Origin: Nannochloropsis oceanica
Lineage: Eukaryota > Sar > Eustigmatophyceae > Eustigmatales > Monodopsidaceae
Assembly: GCA_004519485.1 (NCBI GenBank)
Contig: CP038125.1
Coordinates: 372,001 to 436,000 of the forward strand
Direction of reading: 5' to 3'
Length of the DNA stretch: 64,000 nucleotides
The notes beneath the pieces are model-generated. The model was not told where the DNA came from. It saw only the letters and a program-made list of their open reading frames with translations, and ran no database searches. The number at the start of each line of letters is the position of its first letter. The first letter of the stretch is position 1. A program made the position numbers and the translations under genes. Below, one piece after another: positions 55,513 to 64,000 of the stretch.

Positions 55513-58500
55513 TCATCCGCTTCCCGCACAGTCTTCCGCGTCTATTTGTCTGCTTTTATCGACAGGATACATCCACCTTTGATACAAGTAGATCAGAAAT
55601 ACAACGTCATCGCGGAAACAGGAAATACGGTGCATAGTGGGCATCTTGATGATGAACGCGAAGAGGTCATCGATGAAGGTGTTGACAAACCTAGGGAAAG
55701 AAGGAAAAAAGGAAAGCGAGGGGTTGGGCCATTCATGAAACGCCGTCCGTCACACAGGGAGGGAAGCGATCGATCGGCTAGGAGGGTGCAGGGGTGGAGA
55801 GAGGGAGGGAAGGAGGGCAAAAGACACGCACCGGAAGCAGAGAAAGCGCCAAGGCAGGTGGCTGACGCTTTTTAGTCGATAATTGATGTAGAGTTGAGGA
55901 GTCATAAGGATGAAGCTGTGGGAGAGGCGGAGGGGAGAACAGGAAGGGAAGGGTTATAACCTTGGCCCCAAACTGTTTAAAGCAACTGTTGGGTCATAGA
56001 AAGAGCCTCCCTCCCTCCCTCTCTCCCTCCCTCCCTCCCTCCCTCCCTCCCTTCCTCCCTTCCTCCCTTCCTCCCTCCCTCCCTCCCTCCCTCCCTCCCT
56101 CCCTCCCTCCCTCCCTCCCTTCCTCCCTCCCTCCCTCCCTCCCTCTTGCCCTGGCTTCTGACTAACCCGAAAGTGTAAACGGCAGAGGTCAGAGTAGAGA
56201 GCGCCCAGCTGTACCACCCCGTATATTCTTCTTGAAGCAAGGAACTGTCGGGACGCGGAGGAAGGAGGGAGTATGTAAGGAATGAGATACATATTGTAAA
56301 AACGCTCTGGTGAAAAGGATGCCTCCTTCCCTCCCTTCCTCCATTACCACTCCTCTGTCCATACCGTGCAGCAAAACCCAGGGCTAAAGGGGCGAGGACA
56401 AGGGTAAGGTGATGAATTGCGACCCTGTCCAAGTCCATCGTTTCCTTCTGGGTCCCAGGAGCAGCAGCTGCCACAAGAATGGAAGAGGCGGAGGAGGGAG
56501 GGATTGAGGGAAGGGAGGAGATGGCGATAGAGTCCCAGGGACTTTCCCCACCATTTTTTTTCTTACCATTGGAATCATTCTTCTCCTGCTCGGCCTTGTT
56601 GATGTCTGTTTTTCCCTTCTCCTCCTTCCCTTCAATCTTTCCCTCGGTAGTCAAGCGCGTGCATACCAATGTAGGCCAATATCCGCCTTTACTGCTGTTA
56701 TTTTATAAGGGATATGAATAAGTCAATGTAGGCCAATAGTATCCACCTTCACTGATGTTATCTTATTTAGTCAATAAAGGTCAATCCGGGTCAATTCAAT
56801 CCTCAATCCGGTGTTGCATTATTAGGGATATGAATCAGTCAATGTAGACCACTATCCGCGTTTCCTGTTGAGTTTTCAAGGATATGAGCAAGTCTGCATG
56901 AGTGCCCTATTCCTGCTTCCCTCCTTGCCCCGTCTTTCGCTTTTCACGGACCTACTTACCGCTGAAGAGACGCGCCTGTTGCTTTCTGCACTTTCCAGAT
57001 CTGGACGAGCACACCAAAGGCAGACGGAAGGGTGATGAGGAGGGAAGAATCGGCGTCGATCAGGTAGAGGAGGATGATGCTCTAAGGGAGAGAGGGAGGA
57101 AGAAAGGGTGAGGGCTTCGCCAGCCATGTCCCCCCAAAACATTATCGAGGGAGGGGGGGAGGGGGGGAGGGAGGGGGGGAGGGAGGGCTTCACCTGTGAG
57201 ACTAGCTCCATGACCAGTGTCCTGATGCTGAGCCCGCGAAGACTTTTATTCTTGCGCCAGAAGGCAATATCACTTTGGAAGGCCAGGAACTCGAAAAGAA
57301 GATGCAGACTGAGGGAGGGAGGGAGGGAACGAGGGAGGGAGGGACGATTGGAGTGTGTGAGAGCGTCGCATCGCATCTTCTCCCCCCTTCATTCCCCCCC
57401 CCTCCCTCCCTCTCACACGTACAGCGAGGCTATTGCCGTGAGCAGCAACAGGTATACATTGGTGTCAGTGATAAGGCGGCGCACATCGTCAATATCCGTC
57501 TCTTCCAACCCCCAGCCTTTCTGGGTCTGCATGGAGGATTCTAGAGAGGGAGGGAGGGAGGGAATAATTAATGGTATCGTAGACAAGTTCTTTCCTGTTT
57601 CCCTGTTCGATTTTTTTGGCAAATCCACTTCCTCATCCCCTCCCTCCCTCCCTCCCTTCCTCGTTCCCTCCTTCCTTCGCTTCCTGCCTACCTAGCACAG
57701 TCATCATTTGCCACCGTGCCACGGACAAGGGGGAGTAATTTATCTTCATGAAGGGAGGAAGGGAAGGAGGGAGGGAGGGAGGGAGGGAGGGAGTGTGAAT
57801 AATTAAGCACGATGGAGAACGGGAGGGAGGGAACGAGGGAAGGAAGGAATCAAGGGAGGACGCACAGTGAGTGAAAGAAGGGCAAGGGAAAAGTCGCGGC
57901 AATGTATTCTCATCCTTAGCGCGGACTGACAGGAAATGAGTAGGGAGGGAGGGAGGGAGGGAGGGAAAGAGGGAGGGAGGGAGAAACGGAGGAAGGTACC
58001 GCCAAGGGGAGAGAGGCGAGGGAGGAGTTGAGAGGGATGTACTTGTCACTCGTAAGTCCGATCTCATCCGCGTGGACGGGGGGCCGGTATCTGTAGGACT
58101 GGGGAGAGGGAGGGGGGGAGGGAGGGAGGGATGGAGGGAGGGTGAGAAGAAAGTATGGTTTGTCAGTTTCTGCCATAGAAAGGGGGGTGGGGAGGAGGGA
58201 GGGCTGTACCTTGACCCTTCGTGCCTTGTCAATCACTTGGACGATGTCGAGGTGGTCGGCGATTTGAGGCGGGAGGTATTTGATGGGGTAGAGGGTGAAG
58301 TCTGTGACCAGGCGCACGGCCACCTCGGGCTTCCAGTACAGGCCGTGGCCTGGGGAGGAAGGGAGGGAGGGCGGGAGGGAAAGAGGGAAGGAAGGAGGAT
58401 TGAGTGAACCCTTTTGGTGTCCATGATTGTTCGCAGACCTTCCTCCCTCTCTCCCTCCCTCCTTACCTCCTTCCTTCAACATTTCGGGCGCCCTGATCTC

Positions 58501-59975
58501 TTCCCCCGAGAGCAGCCGACGCTTGGGCGGCTTGGCTTCATACACCTGGAGAGGAAGGAAGGGAGAAAGGGAGGATAATATGAGTCCAAGTCTATTGGCA
58601 AGAAGTCAGGCCTTATTCCCTCTCTCTTCCTTCCATCACTCCCTTCCCATCGGCAGTCAGTAGTCAAGTTCCATTTTCTCCTTCTCTTCGTCCCATCCTC
58701 CATCCCCCCTCACCTGCCGCTTCAGCAGTGGCACGACTCCATGCAGAGGACTGTAACCGTCATGACCCTGCAGCTCTACCTGTGGAGCAAGCGTCCCCTC
58801 CTCCCCCCCTTCCTCCATCCCTCCCTCCCCCGCCCTCGCACTGGTGACGTTGACCAGGCCAGGCGAACGAGTGACAAACACGTGGAGGTAGACATCCTGG
58901 GGTTGGAAGCAGGGCAGGAGGAGGGGGATCAGCGCAAGACATGACTAGGGATACTTTTAATGCACGCCGTCCTTCCCTTCCCCCCTCTCTTCCTCCCTCC
59001 CTCGGAGACATACCTTTCCTCGACGGACCCGACGCCAGAACCAGTCCGGGATCAGCACCTCCTTTTCCTCCTCCTCCTTTTTCTTCTTATTCTTTGTCTC
59101 TGCCCCTCCGCTCTTCCCTTCAGCATTCCCTTCTTCCTCCTCTGCCGGCTGCAACTCAGTGACCAGCCGCAACTTGACCTCCTTGACCCCTTCCTCCACC
59201 TCGCCCTCCTTCCTTTCCTCCTTACCCCAGCCGTATCTAAGTCCCTTAGCTTGCCAGAGAGGGTGTTGAGCTTGGAGATGAGGGTCTTCAGGCGAATCGC
59301 TGTAGGGGAGGAGGAAGGCATGGAGGGGGGTAGGGAGAGAGGGAGGGAAGGAGGGTGAGATGGCGTGATGGCAAGATGCCCGTGGTGATAAAACATCCAA
59401 GCTGCAGAGAGATACCTAATCGTCCTCTATGCGTATAAGGCCTCCCTTCTTTCTCTCTTCCTACCTTAGGTAGCACAAAACGTCGAATGCCCTCCCCTCC
59501 GGCCAGAGCGGGTCGAGGGTGGCCTCCCCCTCCTTCAACGGAGGCAGGTGAGCGAGAGGGTACATGATACGATGCATCCCCCGACCACACCAAAAGATGT
59601 AGAGAAAGAAGATACAAACGGCTAGGGTGGTGGTGTTCAGGTACGAGGTCCAGCCTAAGAGTGAACGACGGAGGGGAGGAAGAGAGGGAGAGAGGGAGGG
59701 AGGGGAGGGAGAGGAGGGATGATGCCGTGCGTGCTTCCCTCACAATGAGCAAAAGTGGGGTGAAAGGAGTATGAATATAGCGTACATACGCAGCGCGCAG
59801 TCATAATAAGAGAGTTATAGGTAAATATACCTTTCTTGGGGAGGAATTCTGGGTCGATGTCGACAGGAGTGGATGCTGTAACAGGTCTGGAGGCGGCGGA
59901 GGAGGAGGTCGATGCTGGTTCGTGCGCCTGTCCCGGGGTCGCCTTGAAGGAAAGTGACCCTTGCCTTTTTGTCAT
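55513..59975 (-). CDS. CLPTM1-family multi-pass membrane protein, 733 aa, fifteen exons
   Basis: Family of ER/Golgi membrane proteins (human CLPTM1 and CLPTM1L; lipid scrambling and receptor trafficking have been reported). Minus-strand exons: 59831-59975, 59465-59654, 59014-59299, 58714-58896, 58467-58545, 58210-58349, 58000-58098, 57692-57743, 57417-57540, 57194-57308, 56960-57081, 56365-56691, 56167-56244, 55832-55915, 55513-55690. The sum is exactly 734 codons. Diagnostic blocks: TDIDDVRRLITDTNVYLLLL, FEFLAFQSDIAFWRKNKSL, LIDADSSLLITLPSAFG, EEYTGWYSWALSTL, FGFILMTPQLYINYRLKS, then FVNTFIDDLFAFIIKMPTMH and DDVVFLIYLYQRW. One N-terminal membrane helix (TLAVCIFFLYIFW) precedes a lumenal domain of about 380 residues; four to five helices follow. 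The charged insert in exon 12 is longer than in animals. The start at 59975 is chosen for family-like length; an upstream in-frame ATG exists at 60134. Confidence 0.95.
55996..56150. repeat. Long (CCCT)n tract in a CLPTM1 intron
   Basis: About 155 bases of CCCT (GGGA in gene orientation) in intron 13, close behind the donor of exon 13. It is one of the longest such tracts in the window and a strong G-quadruplex candidate in the pre-mRNA. Confidence 0.92.
56664..56890. repeat. Diverged tandem repeat over the exon 12 acceptor of CLPTM1
   Basis: Three related copies of a block with CAATGTAGGCCAATATCC and GGGATATGAATAAGTC cores begin near 56667, 56724 and 56840. The first copy overlaps the start of exon 12 and its splice acceptor. 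Confidence 0.75.
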
Positions 59976-60862
59976 GGGTGCCTGTCTTTGTTTATTATAA
60001 GACGCTGTGTGCGGGTGTGCGGGTATGTGGCGTGAGTTGTAGATGAGGAGGGGTGGAAACGAATCACGACCGCTCTGCTCGGATTTGAGTAAAAAGGAAC
60101 GGCAATACTTCAAGCTTACTTTTTCCCTTGCCACTCACCCCCTCCTTTTCCAGAAGAGAGCTCTACACGCAGACACTGGATAACCTCCTGGACGATTCAA
60201 TGCGAGCATTATTATTGAATCGTCTTGCGAGATTATGGTATTCGGAGATTTGGCAGTATCGCAGGTCACACAGAGAACAACCTCCTGGTAGCGAAAAAGT
60301 TACATACAACTTGCTTGTGTCGAAACGAATTGATTTACGGTACCTTTACCAGCTCTTCAGAGCAAGAATACATGACCATTTCTGGGAAAACGCCACTTCA
60401 AAAATTACTGATGCTATGGTGTGCGGGCTGGCGTAAGGTTGATAGCAAAAGGACGATATTCGTATATTTTTCGATCCGTTGCTAAAATTCCTAGTACAAA
60501 CCTAGAATGATTGTATGACCTGCCATGATTGTTAATTTTTTTGTTTTAATCGGCCCAATGTCACCTTCACACAACTTTTTCTTTGCTCTCGCATAGTCTT
60601 CTCTTGCCTCCTTCTCTCGCTTCAGATTATCTCTTCATTCTTCTTTCATTCGAGCCTCTATCGTACTTTGAACTGATCTCATCTCTGTATGCACAAATTA
60701 ACAAGCAATTTGAAAAAAATAAAAGGATTAGGTAAAACTAAAAGAAGTGCTACATCTCTCCGCTAGTACAAAAACAAGATGCCCAGGCTTCTCTAATCAT
60801 GATCGGACAGCGAGGAAGGAACAGAAAGAAAAGAGGAAAACGATCTGGGCGCAATCTTACTC
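59976..60862. other. Intergenic, about 890 bases
   Basis: Upstream of CLPTM1 (-) and downstream of the alpha/beta hydrolase (-). A 102-codon plus-strand frame (60128-60436) has a fairly complex composition (RALLLNRLARLWYSEIW) but no recognised domain and overlaps another frame of similar size; it is left unassigned. The rest is AT-rich flank. Confidence 0.45.
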
Positions 60863-63501
60863 TTACGGGCTCATTTCCTCGATCCATTTCAGGAGCTCTG
60901 AATTAACGGCCTCAGGAACCTCGTCGTGGGGACAATGGCCGGCATCTAGGCCCACGCGTTTCGCGGCCGGGTAGAGATCGCGCATGCGCTCGGCCATGCG
61001 TGGACTGTAGAAGTGAGAGTTTGTTGGTGCGCGTTGTATGAGATGTGTGTGTGCATTGATTATTTGTCTTGCAAGGTCTAGAAAAGACAGGCGACAATGA
61101 CAGTGTCTTTAGTCCATTTCTTTAGTCCATTGATTTGTCAAATAACGCGCGCGCCTGCCCTGGTTTCGCAAGAGCATGAATGTGTCAGTGTGCGTATTCA
61201 GTTTCCGCGACACGCGACCAGTAAAAAAAAAAGGTCAATCACGATAACATAACAATTTCCTCGAACCCCGATCTCTTCCCCCTTCTCTCTATTCAACATG
61301 TACCTGATCCAAGGATCGCGATCTCCCCACAAGAGCAGGAGCGGCATGTCTAGCATGGAGAGCAGTTTGTTCACGGTTGTCAGAGCGCCTTGGGTGCTCG
61401 TCCGGGTCACGACACGGCAAAAGACCTGAGCGCAAGGAAGGAGGGATAAAGCAGGACGATCCCATTAATGTGCGGTTGCCGATCAAAGCCTTTCCTTCGA
61501 TAAGCACACGGAATACATATCATAAATATACGAAACTCATCTATTTGTGTCCTAGTCCAATCTCATTTTGTCCTTACCTCCGCGGCGTTGGGGTGTAGGG
61601 AAGGATAGCGGATGGATTCCACCAGCTCGTCGTCCACGTTGTCCTTGTTGAGGTACACCTGCTCAAGAGATAGATATACAGAGAGCGGATGCATTTTAGT
61701 TTCCGTCGCGATTCCTCCCTCGCGTCCTGATCATTCTTAAATATGTCTACAGATATGAGTCTCTGTCTCCCTGTCTCTTTATTAAAAAAACTTGGCCTAC
61801 GGTTCGTCGTCCCTTCCCTATCATCTACTTCTTTCACATCCTCACCACCCTTTCCCTACCTGTTGCAACACCTGCTTGATCCTTCCCGGCTGCTTAGTGT
61901 AGAAGAAGGCCGAGTACAGCACCACGCGTCGAGCAGCGTGGCCCAATCTCTCCTTGAGCCCGTCCAGCAAATAGCCTTTCCCACTCCTGGTTTTATTTAG
62001 CTGCGAGGGAGGGAGGGAGGAAAGGGGGCGGGGTAAGAAGCGTGCTTCTCAAGTGCAGGGTGAGAGAGAGAAGAAGGGAGGGCGGGCGCACCTTCAGACG
62101 AGTCACCTCCACAGCAGCGACCGCTTCAGGGGGAGGATCGAAAGAACCAGCGCCGTTTAGAACTGCACAGGCTTGAACGAGCTCCGGATGGAAGGCAGCG
62201 GTGGCAAGGGCCGTGTAACCTTGGGAGGGAAAGAGGAAGGGAGGGAGGTAGAGATGGAGGGAGGGAGGGAGAAAAGGAACGAGAGAGAGGTAAGTGTAGT
62301 CAAGGCAGAAAAGTGGCTAGAGCAGGATCCCTAGAAAGAAAGAAAAGATTCTACCTGTGAATGAGGCCATTTCCTCATTCCTTCCCATCTTTCTTTCCCT
62401 CCTTCCCCGCCTCCTTCCCTTCTCTCTTACCTCCCAAGCTGTTCCCCACCACGATGGCCTTGGGGCCACCCAGCGAGCCGCCCACGCCCACGATCTCTTG
62501 TAAGAAGGCAGCCAGCTGATTCCGCCACACCTGTGATATAAAATGGGACGAGATGGAGAAAATAAAAATAAACACGTGAGTGAGTGGACACAGAACAAAT
62601 GAATCACTAAGGTTCAAAGTGACATACAAGAATGAACGTATAAATAAAACAACCAAGCAATAAACAAACACACCATTAAAAAGCGACTCCCGGCTTCCCG
62701 GCTTCTTACCTCCGCATTATACTCCGTCAGAGGCTTCGCGCTCAATCCGAAGCCCAACAAGTCGATGGCGTAGACTCGATGATTCTCCGCAAGGGCCGGA
62801 ATGTTGTAACGCCAGTGAAAGACCTACGGGGGGGAGAGGGAGCGGAGGAAGGGAGGGAAATGTGTCTCTCTCCGGAAGCGCCACTGGGACAATTCATGTG
62901 CCTTCCCTTTTTACCATATGACATCTCACACTACCTCTCAGCCTTGTCAATTTGTCTTTTCTGTTTTCCTTCCTATATCTCACCCTCCTTTAAACCTACC
63001 GATGCACCAAACCCGTGGATGAGGACAATAGGCGGTTTGTTCGACTGCCGGGCATTCTCACCCTCTGTGATGACAGAAGTACGAAAGTTAAATTGAGAGG
63101 GATTAACAGGAAAATAAGTGATCTTGTAAACTCCAAACAGGCTTTTCATCATCCCCTGATTCCCTCCCTCTCTCCCTCTTTCCCTCCCCCCTCTCCTCAC
63201 CTAGCGCCACATAATGAATTTGATTCCCTTGCCAGGTCCAGTAACTGTAGCCCTCTTTCTTCCACGGCAGACGTGAGCGTCCCTGCTCATCCACAGCAAG
63301 CGTGGGTAACGGAGGGGCCTCGAGGGTGCTAAGCGTGTCGGAGGACGGCGAGGAGAGAGGGGAGAGGGCGAGGCGGGTTGAGGTGGAAGGGGAAGGAGGT
63401 AGGGAGGGAAGGAGGAAGGCTAAGGTGGAGGGCGCTACCGCTGCGAAAAGAAGAAGGAGGAGACTGCCCCTGCGGAGGCAGAGGCGCGGGGATGTTGGCA
63501 T
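60863..63501 (-). CDS. Alpha/beta hydrolase, pheophytinase-like class, plastid-targeted, 397 aa
   Basis: Minus-strand exons: 63201-63501, 63000-63064, 62710-62823, 62431-62530, 62092-62219, 61860-62000, 61578-61658, 61314-61435 and 60863-61004, totalling 398 codons with stop. The leader is RRGSLLLLLFAAVAPSTLAF followed by a Ser/Thr/Pro-rich stretch: a signal peptide with Phe at the cleavage point and a transit-like region, the heterokont plastid import layout. The hydrolase domain has PPIVLIHGFGAS (oxyanion), HWRYNIPALAENHRVYAIDL, LGFGLSAKP, AIVVGNSLGGYTALA (nucleophile Ser), LLLLWGDRDPWI (Asp) and LDAGHCPHDEVPE (His). This matches plant plastid hydrolases related to pheophytinase, which cut phytol from chlorophyll breakdown products; the true substrate is not provable from sequence. 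The triad is intact. Confidence 0.92.
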
Positions 63502-64000
63502 TATTTGGTCGTGGACTGTGCGTGTGTGCGTGGAATGTGAATGTGATGAGGCGAAAGAGAAGAAGCAATGAAATGATGTCGTGTGACGATTGTTCCATGA
63601 AGATGAGTAAGTGCTTTGCCGGCCTTCGTGCCGGCACCACCCCGTACGCCGGCATAAATAACAAGAACGGGCGTCCTAACTGTAGCTACGTTACTCGCTG
63701 GTCAACCGCGCTTGTTTGAGAACAAACTTGTGCCGTGACACTTTTTGCTTTCATGCTTCTGCGTCATGGTTCATGGTCCGATTGCGCCATAGACGAGCGA
63801 GTGACGCCTTGCCGAAGCCTTTCGCAGCCCTAATATTTTCAGACCCTTTCCCTGCACCTTTTATAAACCCGCCACTGTCTCTATCTTATTTTCCAGAAAC
63901 CTTTCTAGGCCTTCCGTTGTCCTCGTGCCTCATTTCTAGCCAGTTTTCAGCGGGTCATTTGCCAACAATTTTCAGTTCAGTGAGCGGCATGGCCCATGCG
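63502..64000. other. 5' flank of the alpha/beta hydrolase gene
   Basis: About 500 bases with the promoter of the minus-strand hydrolase. Around 63617-63652 there are several GCCGGC palindromes (TGCCGGCC, TGCCGGCA, GCCGGCAT). No gene was seen. Confidence 0.5.

Noticed and set aside
55318-55875. 185-codon plus-strand frame
   Set aside because: It lies over exons 14 and 15 of CLPTM1 on the other strand, which have clear family motifs.
60128-60436. 102-codon plus-strand frame upstream of CLPTM1
   Set aside because: The composition is not trivial, but there is no domain, no partner exon and an overlapping rival frame; left unassigned.

Overview
The window is nuclear DNA from a eukaryote with many short spliceosomal introns. 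It most likely comes from a photosynthetic stramenopile, and a eustigmatophyte of the Nannochloropsis/Microchloropsis type is my best guess. The reasons are two proteins with signal-peptide-plus-Phe leaders typical of heterokont plastid import (the MATE transporter and an alpha/beta hydrolase), a plant-organelle-type DNA polymerase, and the mix of enzymes. The species is inferred. A striking trait is the flood of (GGGA)n and (CCCT)n tracts. In most introns the G-rich tract follows the donor and the C-rich tract precedes the acceptor, read in gene orientation. Similar tracts have entered several coding exons as Gly-Gly-Arg-Glu or Pro-Ser-Leu-Pro peptides.

Layout. 588-4814 (+) is a large intronless low-complexity protein. 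5535-7694 (+) is a plastid MATE transporter. 9054-10510 (+) is a Rac-type GTPase in six exons. 11594-16254 (+) is malic enzyme in twelve exons. 16954-19317 (-) is a bacterial-type RNase HII. 21065 to the assembly gap (+) is an FHA plus Tudor-like nuclear protein. 24551-27183 (+) is the polymerase half of a plant-organelle-type (POP) DNA polymerase, cut at its 5' side by a 100-N gap. 27913-31633 (+) is a high-Mr thioredoxin reductase. 32824-34561 (+) is ascorbate peroxidase. 35148-35793 (-) is an Atx1-like copper chaperone. 36464-39266 (+) is a lipase-like hydrolase. 41607-45879 (+) is a duplicated zinc-module, Gln-rich nuclear protein. 46897-49854 (-) is an RCC1-repeat protein. 50054-52759 (+) is an FAD monooxygenase, head to head with the RCC1 gene. 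52760-55512 is a repeat-rich interval with a foldback DNA transposon (MITE) and an uncharacterised ORF. 55513-59975 (-) is a CLPTM1-family membrane protein in fifteen exons. 60863-63501 (-) is a plastid-targeted alpha/beta hydrolase.

Most genes are unrelated housekeeping functions, as expected for a compact algal chromosome. Two loose themes are visible: redox defence (thioredoxin reductase, ascorbate peroxidase and a copper chaperone within 8 kb) and organelle genome upkeep (organellar DNA polymerase, and possibly RNase HII). Exon borders were worked out by hand from splice sites, frame and family alignment. For every complete spliced gene except the zinc-module gene the exon lengths sum to a whole number of codons.
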